A stretch of 64,000 bases of DNA from Desulfuromonadaceae bacterium. GTDB lineage: Bacteria > Desulfobacterota > Desulfuromonadia > Geobacterales > Pseudopelobacteraceae. Every line of letters starts with the position of its first letter. Positions within the stretch are counted from its first letter, which is position 1. Where the stretch lies: assembly GCA_028688955.1 (NCBI GenBank), contig JAQTXD010000003.1, positions 1 to 64,000 of the forward strand, in the 5' to 3' direction. The position numbers and the translations under genes were made by a program. Below, piece after piece: positions 1 to 9,298 of the stretch. The notes under the pieces were generated by a model. That model was not told where the DNA came from, did no database searches, and was given only the letters and a program-made list of their open reading frames with translations.

Positions 1-126
1 AAATCCGACTTCATCCTTGCCATCAACAAGGACAAAGATGCGCCGATCGGTGAAATTGCCGACGTACTGGTCGTGGCCGACGTCATGCAGTTCGTACCCG
101 CGCTGACCGCAAAAGTCGCCGGGTAG
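1..126 (+). CDS. etfA: Electron transfer flavoprotein alpha subunit, C-terminal end (5'-truncated by window edge)
   Basis: Reads KSDFILAINKDKDAPIGEIADVLVVADVMQFVPALTAKVAG*, a typical EtfA C-terminus; resembles the C-terminus of the second EtfA at 4915-6228. Confidence 0.8.
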   Translation, partial: KSDFILAINKDKDAPIGEIADVLVVADVMQFVPALTAKVAG

Positions 127-176
127 CATAAACGAATGTAAATGGTGAACATTACTATATTAAAGGAGGAAGTGTC

Positions 177-1523
177 ATGCCAACTATCTGGAAAAATCAG
201 TACCGGACAAAGCTGAGAAGTGCGGATGATGCGGTCAGGATCGTTAAGTCCGGGGATGTCATTTTTATGGGGGAATTTGCCCAGAACATCGAGGCGCTGG
301 ATGCGGCCCTTGCACAGAGAAAAGATGAGCTGAGCGACATTATTCTGGAGACAACCACCAGAACCAGGCCGCTCAAGTGTGTCGAGGTCGACCCGAAACG
401 TGACGTTTTCACCTGGGATGACTGGCATTTTTCCGGAGTGGGGAGGAAGTATTCCGAGGCCGGACTGACAAATTATATCCCCTTTACCTACCATCAGGGG
501 CCACGAATAATTACCAAATACAATAAGGTGGATGTGGCTTTTGTCCAGGTCGCGCCGATGGATGACAAAGGCTTTTTCAACTTTTCGACCTCGTGCTCCA
601 TAACTCCTGCCTACTGCCAGAAAGCGCGCACGGTTATTGTCGAGGTAAATACAAATTGTCCTCGTTGTCTTGGTGGTAACAGCGAAGGGATACACATTTC
701 CGAAGTTGATTTTGTGGTGGAGGGGCCGAACAACCCGTTGGTGGAATTGCCGGCATCAGCTGCAAGCGACGCAGATAGGGGGATCGCCTCTCACGTCATG
801 GAACTGATGGAGGACGGGGCAACTATTCAGCTCGGGATCGGTGGATTGCCGAATGTTGTCGGTTCGTTGATTGCACAGAGCGATCTCAAGGATATCGGTG
901 TACACACCGAGATGCTGGCTGATTCGTATGTCGAAATGTTTGAGGCCGGCCGGATTACCGGGAAACGGAAAAATATCGACAAGGGCAAGATGGTGTACAC
1001 CTTTGCCATGGGATCGAAGAAGTTGTACGAATTTCTCGACAACAACCCGATGTGTGCCACGTATCCGGTTAATTACACCAATGATCCCGATATTGTCTGC
1101 AAGAACGATAAAGTGATCGCGATTAATAATGCCCTGGAGGTGGATCTGTTTACCCAGGTGGCGTCAGAATCAAGCGGTCCGCGCCAGATCTCCGGTACCG
1201 GCGGTCAGCTGGATTTTATCTTCGGGGCTTTTAAATCGGAGGGGGGCAAGGGGCTTATCTGTATCAGCTCCACCTTCAAGAAAAAAGATGGAAGCATCGG
1301 CTCCCGGATCGTGCCGACATTATCTCCCGGTACGATCGTCACCTGTCCGCGCTCGATCACCCACTACATTGTGACGGAGTTCGGCTACGCCCAGATGAAA
1401 GGGAAATCAACGTGGCAGCGGGCTGAGGCGCTTATCAACATAGCGCACCCCGATTTTCGGGAGGAGCTGATCAAGCAGGCGCAGGAATTGAATATCTGGC
1501 GGCGAAGTAACAAGATCTCCTGA
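177..1523 (+). CDS. Acetyl-CoA hydrolase/transferase family protein (4-hydroxybutyrate/succinyl-CoA:acetate CoA-transferase-like)
   Basis: 448-aa ORF with RBS aaaggagg; motifs such as GIGGLPNVVG, HTEMLADSYVEMFEAG and SGTGGQLDFIFGA. Confidence 0.85.
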   Translation: MPTIWKNQYRTKLRSADDAVRIVKSGDVIFMGEFAQNIEALDAALAQRKDELSDIILETTTRTRPLKCVEVDPKRDVFTWDDWHFSGVGRKYSEAGLTNYIPFTYHQGPRIITKYNKVDVAFVQVAPMDDKGFFNFSTSCSITPAYCQKARTVIVEVNTNCPRCLGGNSEGIHISEVDFVVEGPNNPLVELPASAASDADRGIASHVMELMEDGATIQLGIGGLPNVVGSLIAQSDLKDIGVHTEMLADSYVEMFEAGRITGKRKNIDKGKMVYTFAMGSKKLYEFLDNNPMCATYPVNYTNDPDIVCKNDKVIAINNALEVDLFTQVASESSGPRQISGTGGQLDFIFGAFKSEGGKGLICISSTFKKKDGSIGSRIVPTLSPGTIVTCPRSITHYIVTEFGYAQMKGKSTWQRAEALINIAHPDFREELIKQAQELNIWRRSNKIS

Positions 1524-1607
1524 CGATGGTATCTGTTTGCCAAGGTCGCATTAACACGCATGTACGGGATGAACCATCAACTGCAGCTATCTGCAAAGGA
1601 GAAAATT

Positions 1608-1913
1608 ATGGCTAAAAAATATGATTGGGATGCAATCGCAGAAAGTCCGAAGTTCCAGGAGTTGACGAGGAGGAAACGCACCTTCCTTTTCGGCTGGTGG
1701 GGGTTCGCATCGGTTTTGTATTTCCTCCTCATCGCTGGAGCCGGATACGCCCCGGAACTGTTTAAAATAAAAATTATAGGAAATATCAATTTTTGTTATC
1801 TATTTGCGCTGTTCCAGTTCCTGACATCATGGGGGATTGCCATGTATTATGCCCATGTTGCCAATAAAGAATTCGACCGGCTTACCCATGAACTGATTGA
1901 TGAATTGCAATAA
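1608..1913 (+). CDS. DUF485 (YjcH-like) small membrane protein
   Basis: Two-TM ~101-aa protein starting MAKKYDWDAIAESPKFQELTRRKRTFLFGWW, immediately upstream of an ActP-type symporter. Confidence 0.8.
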   Translation: MAKKYDWDAIAESPKFQELTRRKRTFLFGWWGFASVLYFLLIAGAGYAPELFKIKIIGNINFCYLFALFQFLTSWGIAMYYAHVANKEFDRLTHELIDELQ

Positions 1914-1926
1914 AGGGGGGATCACT

Positions 1927-3915
1927 ATGAAAAATTTGTTTCTTTGTATGACAATAGTACTGATGTTTGGTACGTCGGTACTTGCTGTCGAACCAGCTGG
2001 CACGGCACCGAAAGCGCCTGCCCCGGCGATTGGCGCATCAGGTGCGCAACCGTCAGCGGCACAGCAGGCGCCTGCCGGCACTGTAACGGCTGCCGGTCCC
2101 GCTGCTGCTGTAAAAGCTGCAGCTCCGGCGCCAGCGGTGCCAACAAAGCTTAAAACCAATCGGGTCTTAACCATCGGTATGTTTTTGGCGATTATCTGCG
2201 TTACCCTGGGAATTGTGGTATGGGCGTCACGCACCACTAAATCCGCAGCCGACTTCTATACGGCGGGTGGAGGCATTACCGGTTTTCAGAACGGCTGGGC
2301 CATTGCCGGAGACTACCTGTCAGCGGCTACGTTCCTCGGAATTACCGGACTGATTTCAATAGCGGGAATGGATGGCTTCATGTACGCAGTCGGTCCCCTG
2401 GTCACCTTTGTTACCATACTTCTGGTCATTGCCGAACCGTGTCGAAATGCCGGCAAGTACACAATGGGTGACATCCTCTCCTTCCGCTCATCTCCGAAAG
2501 TTGTTCGTGGATTTGCCGCGGTTTCAACTGTGGCAGTCTCGGTCTTCTATCTTCTGGCCCAGATGGTCGGAGCCGGCAAGCTGATGCAGGTGTTGCTTGA
2601 CATTCCCTTCAGAGCCTCAGTAATCGGCGTTGGCGTGCTGATTGTGGTCTATGTTGTTTTCGGCGGGATGAAGGCGACTACCTGGGTACAGATCATCAAG
2701 GCTGGACTGCTGATGTCGTGCGGGGTCTTCATGTCGGTGATGATCCTCGTGAAAGTCGGGATGAATCCGATCCGTTTCTTTGCCGAGATCGCTTCCAGCG
2801 TCCCGATTCAGGATCATGTCAGGATGCTCCTGAAGCATCCGCTTGCAGAACCGGGATTTGATTACGGCCAGCGATTTCTTGAGCCCGGTCTCTTTCTCAA
2901 AAATCCGATTGACCAGATCTCGCTCGGCATTGCCTGGCTGCTTGGTGCGGCCGGTCTGCCGCACATCATGATGCGATTCTTCACGGTTCCCGATGCCAAG
3001 TCTGCCCGAAAGAGTGTTATCGTAGCAATGTTCCTGATCGGATTCTTTTTCATCATGACCACAATTCTTGGATTTGGTGCATCTATCTATCTTACTCCGC
3101 AGACGCTTATGTCCGTTGATAAGGGCGGCAACATGTCGGCACTCCTGCTGGCCCAATATCTTGGCGGCGGCGCTGGTTCCGTCACCGGCGATCTGTTTCT
3201 TGCGTTCGTCTGCGCGGTGGCGTTCACCACCATCCTTGCGGTTGTCTCCGGACTGGTACTGGCTTCCTCTGCGGCCATCTCCCACGATATTTATGTAAAT
3301 ATCATAAAAGACGGGCACGCTGAACAGCATGACCAGGTCAGAGTTGCACGGATCACTTCTCTGGTGGTCGGGATTGTTGCCATCATATTGGGAATCGCCG
3401 CCGAAAAAGAGAACATAGTTCACCTCGTAGCTTTGGCATTTGCCGTGGCCGCCTCCGGAAATTTCCCGGTGATTCTTCTCTCTCTCTTCTGGAAACGCTT
3501 TAACACTGCCGGTATCGTATCGGGCCTTACAGTCGGGGCTGTTACCGCCATCGGCCTGGTTATGGTTTCCCCCAACATGACCTATCCCAAGAAGATTGCT
3601 GCCGATGCAAAGAAAATCGTTACAACTCTTGAAAAGAAGCAGGCTGAAGGGGTCGTACTGGCAGAAAAGGATCTGAAAATGCTGGAAAAGTCACGTGCCG
3701 ATTACGAGAAGAACAAGGACGGAACATCAATGCTCGGTCTTGATGCGCCACTCTTCCCGCTGAAGAACCCTGGTATTGTATCGGTACCGTTTGGTTTTCT
3801 GGCGGCGATTTTCGGCTGCCTCCTCTTCCGCGAACGGAGAGCTGAAGAAATGTTCAATGAGGTCTATGTGCGTCAGAATACCGGTTTAGGAATCGCAAAG
3901 GCTTCCGACCATTAG
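1927..3915 (+). CDS. actP: Sodium:solute symporter family cation/acetate symporter (ActP-like)
   Basis: 672-aa multi-TM protein with ADFYTAGGGITGFQNGWAIAGDYLSAATFLGITGLIS; preceded by a DUF485 gene; atypical Ala/Pro-rich N-terminal linker. Confidence 0.82.
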   Translation: MKNLFLCMTIVLMFGTSVLAVEPAGTAPKAPAPAIGASGAQPSAAQQAPAGTVTAAGPAAAVKAAAPAPAVPTKLKTNRVLTIGMFLAIICVTLGIVVWASRTTKSAADFYTAGGGITGFQNGWAIAGDYLSAATFLGITGLISIAGMDGFMYAVGPLVTFVTILLVIAEPCRNAGKYTMGDILSFRSSPKVVRGFAAVSTVAVSVFYLLAQMVGAGKLMQVLLDIPFRASVIGVGVLIVVYVVFGGMKATTWVQIIKAGLLMSCGVFMSVMILVKVGMNPIRFFAEIASSVPIQDHVRMLLKHPLAEPGFDYGQRFLEPGLFLKNPIDQISLGIAWLLGAAGLPHIMMRFFTVPDAKSARKSVIVAMFLIGFFFIMTTILGFGASIYLTPQTLMSVDKGGNMSALLLAQYLGGGAGSVTGDLFLAFVCAVAFTTILAVVSGLVLASSAAISHDIYVNIIKDGHAEQHDQVRVARITSLVVGIVAIILGIAAEKENIVHLVALAFAVAASGNFPVILLSLFWKRFNTAGIVSGLTVGAVTAIGLVMVSPNMTYPKKIAADAKKIVTTLEKKQAEGVVLAEKDLKMLEKSRADYEKNKDGTSMLGLDAPLFPLKNPGIVSVPFGFLAAIFGCLLFRERRAEEMFNEVYVRQNTGLGIAKASDH

Positions 3916-4091
3916 ACTGCGTGGAGTACATCGTCTTGAGACTACGTAATCACCTGTCTCAAGACGATGCGCCCGCAAGCCGGAAACCGTACAGTTACTA
4001 GATGTTGGACGAGCACATACTGCCATTTGTGCTCCTTTCAAGGCCGGAGGGAAGTACCGCCTCCGGCCGATTTATTTTCGAGGAAACATTC

Positions 4092-4904
4092 ATGCTCGTT
4101 GTTGCCTGTATCAAACAAGTTCCCGATACCACCCAGGTCCAGATTGATCCGGTTACCAACACTCTGGTGAGGGATGGTATTCCGTTCATCGTCAACCCCT
4201 ATGACACCCATGCTTTGGAGGAGGCGTTATGCTTCAAGGACCGCTTTGGCTGCCGTGTGGCAACTCTCTCCATGGGGCCACCCAACGCCGAGGCAACCCT
4301 GCGTAAGGCTCTGGCTCTCGGAGTGGATGAAGCGATACTCTTATCAGATCGCTGTTTCGGCGGCGCCGATACACTTGCAACAAGCAATGTTCTCTCGGAA
4401 GCAATTCTGCGGCTGAATAAACAGGAGGATGTAGGGGTCGTTCTCTGCGGCAAGCAAACCATTGACGGCGATACCGCCCAGGTCGGTCCGGGTATTGCCA
4501 CCCGGTTGGGCTATACGCAGTTAACTCTGGTTGACCGGATCGAGAATCTTGACCCGATCAAAAGGACAATCCGGGTTCGCCGTAAGCTGGAGGGACGCTA
4601 CGAGATCGTTGATGCCCCATTGCCAGTTATGATCACTGTAGTCAGAGAACTGAACCGCCCTCGTTATCCGATTGTGCCCATGCGCCTGGAGTCTGCCGAT
4701 GCTCACGTCCAGGTCTGGGACAACAAGGTCCTTGGATTGGATGTTAACGGCTGTGGATTGAAAGGGTCGCCAACGTGGGTCAGCCGGATTTTTTCGCCGG
4801 AACGTGACAAAGGCGAGATTATCGGCGACGGTGCCGGCGATCCGTCCGGAACCGCCAGGCTGTTGATCCAGAAACTGTTGAGCAAGGATCTACTTCCCGT
4901 ATAA
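4092..4904 (+). CDS. etfB: Electron transfer flavoprotein beta subunit
   Basis: MLVVACIKQVPDTTQVQIDP...CGKQTIDGDTAQVGPGIATRLGY; internal start at 4092 preferred to the upstream ATG at 4002 of the ORF track. Confidence 0.92.
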   Translation: MLVVACIKQVPDTTQVQIDPVTNTLVRDGIPFIVNPYDTHALEEALCFKDRFGCRVATLSMGPPNAEATLRKALALGVDEAILLSDRCFGGADTLATSNVLSEAILRLNKQEDVGVVLCGKQTIDGDTAQVGPGIATRLGYTQLTLVDRIENLDPIKRTIRVRRKLEGRYEIVDAPLPVMITVVRELNRPRYPIVPMRLESADAHVQVWDNKVLGLDVNGCGLKGSPTWVSRIFSPERDKGEIIGDGAGDPSGTARLLIQKLLSKDLLPV

Positions 4905-4914
4905 GGAATCAGCA

Positions 4915-6228
4915 ATGAGTGAAACCACTAAAGCAATCAAGAAACCGCGAGGCCGGGCTCAGCTCGTCAGCGGCAGATGCATCGCCTGCGGGGCGCGCTG
5001 CCAGAGTTCCTGCCCCGTCAACTGTATCGAGATGAATGATGCCGGTGAGCCGGTTATCGCCGCCGGCACATGCATCGGCTGTCTCAAGTGTGTAAAAATC
5101 TGTCCTGCCCAGGCGATCGAGATGTTCTTTACTCCCGAGGAACTGCAGATTCTTGCTGCCCTGCAGAAAGGCGGAACTGCTCCGGATGAGGATGATGACC
5201 CTGAAGCAAAAGCCCTTGCCGAGAGGCTGTCAGCATACCGTGGTGTGTGGGTCTTTATCGAGCAGACAGAGGGCGAGGCGGCCAAAGTATCCTGGGAACT
5301 GCTCGGCAAAGGGCGTGAGCTGGCCGATATTCTCAATGTATCGTTATCGGCAGTCGTTCTCGGCGAGAACGTTGAACATCTCTGCAGCGAAGCCTTTACC
5401 TATGGTGCTGATCAGGCGTACCTGATTGATGCACCGGTATTCCTGCACTATCGGACAGAGGTTTATTTAAAAGCTCTCTGTCAACTGATAGACAGATACA
5501 AACCGGAGATTATTCTGATGGGGGCGACGGGACTGGGGCGGGACCTGGCCGGTGCCGTCGCTACCGTGGTCAAGACCGGTCTGACGGCGGACTGCACCGG
5601 CCTGGGAATCGATGACAAGCGCAATCTGATGCAGACGCGCCCTGCCTTCGGTGGCAACATAATGGCAACGATCATGTGTGACAAGTTCCGTCCGCAGATG
5701 TCTACCGTACGCCCGCATGTTATGCCGATGCCCGAGAAACATCCAGGGAGAAGCGGCACCATCATCCGCGAAGAGTGCAGCGTCAGGGAAAAAGATGTCC
5801 TGGCCAAGGTTATCGAGATCATCAAGGATTCCAAGAAAGACTCAGTGGACATAGCCGGTGCCGAGTTTATCGTCTCCGGAGGGCGCGGCATGATGGGGCC
5901 CGCCAACTTTGCCATTCTTCAGGATTTGGCAGATGAATTGGGCGGTGTTATCGGTGCCTCCCGCAGTGCCGTTGATGCCGGGTGGATGCCCCATGATCGC
6001 CAGGTTGGGCAGACCGGAAAGACGGTGCGTCCCAAAATCTATATTGCCTGCGGCATATCCGGTGCTATCCAGCACCTGGTCGGTATGCAGGATTCTGACC
6101 TGGTCATCGCTATCAACCGTGACAAGGAAGCTCCTATTTTCGAGGTAGCAACCTATGGAATTGTCGGTGACCTGTTCCAAATAGTGCCGGAACTCACCCG
6201 TGAGATCCGGGCCCTGAAACAAGCGTAG
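4915..6228 (+). CDS. etfA: Electron transfer flavoprotein alpha subunit with N-terminal 2x[4Fe-4S] ferredoxin domain
   Basis: CIACGARCQSSCPVNC and CIGCLKCVKICPA motifs followed by an EtfA domain (GATGLGRDLAG, SGISGAIQHLVGM). Confidence 0.93.
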   Translation: MSETTKAIKKPRGRAQLVSGRCIACGARCQSSCPVNCIEMNDAGEPVIAAGTCIGCLKCVKICPAQAIEMFFTPEELQILAALQKGGTAPDEDDDPEAKALAERLSAYRGVWVFIEQTEGEAAKVSWELLGKGRELADILNVSLSAVVLGENVEHLCSEAFTYGADQAYLIDAPVFLHYRTEVYLKALCQLIDRYKPEIILMGATGLGRDLAGAVATVVKTGLTADCTGLGIDDKRNLMQTRPAFGGNIMATIMCDKFRPQMSTVRPHVMPMPEKHPGRSGTIIREECSVREKDVLAKVIEIIKDSKKDSVDIAGAEFIVSGGRGMMGPANFAILQDLADELGGVIGASRSAVDAGWMPHDRQVGQTGKTVRPKIYIACGISGAIQHLVGMQDSDLVIAINRDKEAPIFEVATYGIVGDLFQIVPELTREIRALKQA

Positions 6229-6259
6229 CTAATACACACCCGCACGTGAGGACCACAGC

Positions 6260-8248
6260 ATGACACCCAATGTTACCATTTACGCCCCGATTCTTGTCGC
6301 CTCTCTGATACTCTTCAGCTGGAGTTGTTACCGGAAACTGTCGCTTGTTTCCATCGGCGTAGCGGAAGATCGTTTCCAGAATCCCGGCCGGCGGGTACTG
6401 AACGCTTTCCGTTATGCATTCGGTCAGAAGCGGGTCATTGCCAAGCCGTTCGGCCTGAACCATGCCGTCATTTTCTGGGCTTTTCTCATCCTTCTTGTTG
6501 CCAATGGCGAATTTCTTCTCGCAGGGCTTATCCCTGCGGTCAGCTTGGATCTGCTGCCACAGCCGCTGCATAACTCTCTTCTGTTTGTATTTGATCTTGT
6601 CTCCCTGCTTGCGCTGTTTGCTGTGGTACTTGCCGCCTTCAGGCGGCTCTTTTTTGCACCGGAGTACATGGCGACATCCTACACCTCTCCCCGCAGTGCG
6701 GAGGCCTTTCTGATCCTCGCCAGCATTGCACTCCTCATGCTCGCCTATTTCGGCCTTCACGGCACCATGATCGCCTCGGGCAGCGTGCCGTCGGCCTTTA
6801 TGCCGGTATCATCGCTGGCTGCCTCTGTCATGGCCGGTGTGCCGGCAGATAAGCTGCCGGTGCTGGCCTCATACTTCTGGTGGCTGCATGCCGTTATTCT
6901 GCTGCTGTTCATGAACTATCTGCCGCACAGCAAACACATGCATATCCTCACCGCAATCCCGAACTGCTTCTTTGCCAGCCAGGAGAAACCAAATACCCAG
7001 CAGCGGGAACTGTTTGCAAAAGGAGAACAGTTTGGTGCCGGTAGTGTCGACCAACTGACCTGGAAAGATCTGCTTGACGGATTCTCCTGTACCGAATGCG
7101 GTCGATGCCAGAATGTCTGTCCTGCCGTTGCCACCGGTAAACCGCTCAATCCACGGCAGGTGGTCCACGACATCAAAAACAATCTGCTCAACGGCTGGGT
7201 CGATCAGGAAAAATTTCAGGCTGAACAGCCGCTGATCGGCAAAGGCGAGGGGAGTGTATCCGAAGATGCTATCTGGTCGTGTACGACCTGCGGTGCATGC
7301 ATGAACGCCTGTCCGGTCTTTATCGAACAGATGCCGAAGATAGTCAAAATGCGCCGTCATCTGGTACAGATGAAAGCCCGTTTCCCGACGGAACTGCTTA
7401 ATCTGTTCGAGAATATGGAGGGACGCTCCAACCCGTGGGGGATTGCCCCGACTGACCGGACAAAATGGTACTCAACCCTGAATGTAAAGCCTTTTGAGGC
7501 ACATACCACAGAGTATCTTCTCTATGTCGGCTGTGCCGGTTCCTTCGATTCCCGGCAGAAGCATGTCACGGTTGCATTGACCTCCATTCTGGATGCCGCC
7601 GGAATCTCCTGGGGAATTCTCGGCAAGGATGAGCTCTGCTGTGGCGATTCTCTGCGCCGGCTTGGCAACGAGTTTGTCTTTGAGCGGATGGCTCTGCAGA
7701 ACGTCCAGCTATTCAAAGAGCGAGGTATCACCAAGGTCATCACCCAATGTCCCCATTGTTTCACCACGCTCAAAAATGACTATCGCCAGTACGGTCTTGA
7801 TCTGGAAGTGATCCATCACAGCGATTTTATCAATTCTCTCCTCACTAGCGGTAAGCTTGCGCTTGATCATCAGGTAACCGGGTACGGCACCGTTGTCTAC
7901 CATGATTCCTGTTATCTCGGAAGACACAATGATATCTACAGTCCGCCCCGCCAGGTTCTCACCGCCGCTACCGGTACGGCTCCTGTTGAAATGCAGCGCA
8001 ATCATGAAAACTCTTTCTGCTGTGGTGCCGGAGGGGGGAGAATGTGGCTGGAGGAGCAGCAGGGAAGCCGGATCAATCTCAACCGCATTGAAGAGGCCAT
8101 GTCGAATCATCCGGATACACTCTGCGTCAGCTGCCCCTATTGCCTGACGATGTTTTCTGACGGCCTTAAAGACCTGCAGGCGGAACAGATCCAGGTGAAA
8201 GATATAGCGGAAGTGGTTGCGGAAGGGCTCAGGGCGATGCCGGACTGA
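6260..8248 (+). CDS. Membrane (Fe-S)-binding oxidoreductase with CCG domains, ETF:menaquinone oxidoreductase (EMO)-like
   Basis: N-terminal multi-TM NarI-like region, two CxxCxxCxxxCP motifs, two CCG motifs (ELCCGD, FCCGAGGG); next to etfBA. Confidence 0.88.
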   Translation: MTPNVTIYAPILVASLILFSWSCYRKLSLVSIGVAEDRFQNPGRRVLNAFRYAFGQKRVIAKPFGLNHAVIFWAFLILLVANGEFLLAGLIPAVSLDLLPQPLHNSLLFVFDLVSLLALFAVVLAAFRRLFFAPEYMATSYTSPRSAEAFLILASIALLMLAYFGLHGTMIASGSVPSAFMPVSSLAASVMAGVPADKLPVLASYFWWLHAVILLLFMNYLPHSKHMHILTAIPNCFFASQEKPNTQQRELFAKGEQFGAGSVDQLTWKDLLDGFSCTECGRCQNVCPAVATGKPLNPRQVVHDIKNNLLNGWVDQEKFQAEQPLIGKGEGSVSEDAIWSCTTCGACMNACPVFIEQMPKIVKMRRHLVQMKARFPTELLNLFENMEGRSNPWGIAPTDRTKWYSTLNVKPFEAHTTEYLLYVGCAGSFDSRQKHVTVALTSILDAAGISWGILGKDELCCGDSLRRLGNEFVFERMALQNVQLFKERGITKVITQCPHCFTTLKNDYRQYGLDLEVIHHSDFINSLLTSGKLALDHQVTGYGTVVYHDSCYLGRHNDIYSPPRQVLTAATGTAPVEMQRNHENSFCCGAGGGRMWLEEQQGSRINLNRIEEAMSNHPDTLCVSCPYCLTMFSDGLKDLQAEQIQVKDIAEVVAEGLRAMPD

Positions 8249-8272
8249 TTACCATTCATTTTGCTGATAATG

Positions 8273-8312
8273 AAAGCAGGCACTTACGTTCGTTCGTGAG
8301 TGCCTGCTTTGT
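8273..8312. terminator. Rho-independent terminator hairpin
   Basis: aaagcaggcacttacg..cgtgagtgcctgcttt stem followed by T-rich sequence after 8248. Confidence 0.75.
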
Positions 8313-8455
8313 TTAGATCTGTTTCATAGTGGTGTCGGTTCTGTATTGGTGGCCATCGGTGAGTTAAAATAGTGTTTACCTGTGAATATCAAATGAGATA
8401 GAATAAGTCCTGTTGTGAACGTCGGGAAAACATTATTCAATAGGGAGAAGCGGAT

Positions 8456-9289
8456 ATGAAAAAGCATATTTTGGGATTGATTGCGTTGGCCACGGTGGCT
8501 CTTTCTCCACTAACTGCATTGGCCGGAGGCACCACTGATATCACCTGGTACGGTCATTCGGCGTTCAAAATCACAACGCCGAAAGGTAAGGTTCTGCTGA
8601 TAGACCCATGGCTGTCAAATCCGGCCAACCCCAAGGGGAAAGAGCTGCTGGCCGGTCTCGATAAGGCGGATCAGATTCTGCTGACCCATGCCCATGGTGA
8701 CCATATCGGCAATACGGTCGAGATCGCCAAAAAGACCGGAGCAAAACTGATTGCCAGTAATGATCTGATGAAAGCGATGATTAAATATGGCGACTTTCCG
8801 GCAAAACAGGCAGATTTTAACGGCACCGGCAACATCGGTGGAACGTTGGCACTGCTGGACGGCGAGGTGAAAATTACCTTCGTTCAGGCAGTACACAGCT
8901 CCGGGCTTGACTACGAAGATAAAAGCGGTCTGCCGAAGAGCCTGGCGTATGCCGGCAACCCCGGTGGTTTTCTGATCGCCATAGCCAATGGCCCGACGGT
9001 GTACCATACCGGCGATACCGATCTGTTCGGTGACATGAGGTTTGTCGGCGATGTTTCTGCAGTGGATGTCATGATGGCCTGTATCGGCGACAAGTTCACC
9101 ATGGGGCCGGACCGCGCAGCTGCCGCAGTGGAGTTGGTGAAACCGAAAATGGTTATTCCGATGCATTTCGGCACGTTCGCTGCGCTGACCGGGACCCCGG
9201 AGGCGTTCGAACAGGCGCTGAAGAAGCGTGACCTCAAAACGGTTTACAAGAGGATGCAGGTAAATGAAACGCTCAGTTGGAGGCAGTAA
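8456..9289 (+). CDS. Metal-dependent hydrolase (UPF0173-like, metallo-beta-lactamase fold), exported
   Basis: Signal peptide; WYGHSAFKITTPKGKVLLIDPWLSNP and LLTHAHGDHIGN. Confidence 0.88.
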   Translation: MKKHILGLIALATVALSPLTALAGGTTDITWYGHSAFKITTPKGKVLLIDPWLSNPANPKGKELLAGLDKADQILLTHAHGDHIGNTVEIAKKTGAKLIASNDLMKAMIKYGDFPAKQADFNGTGNIGGTLALLDGEVKITFVQAVHSSGLDYEDKSGLPKSLAYAGNPGGFLIAIANGPTVYHTGDTDLFGDMRFVGDVSAVDVMMACIGDKFTMGPDRAAAAVELVKPKMVIPMHFGTFAALTGTPEAFEQALKKRDLKTVYKRMQVNETLSWRQ

Positions 9290-9298
9290 AGAGTTCCG

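Noticed and set aside
2617-3423. 268-aa minus-strand ORF
   Set aside because: Antisense shadow ORF inside the actP-like gene; composition reflects the complementary strand of TM codons.
8615-9166. 183-aa minus-strand ORF
   Set aside because: Antisense to a well-supported metallo-hydrolase gene; no domain signal.
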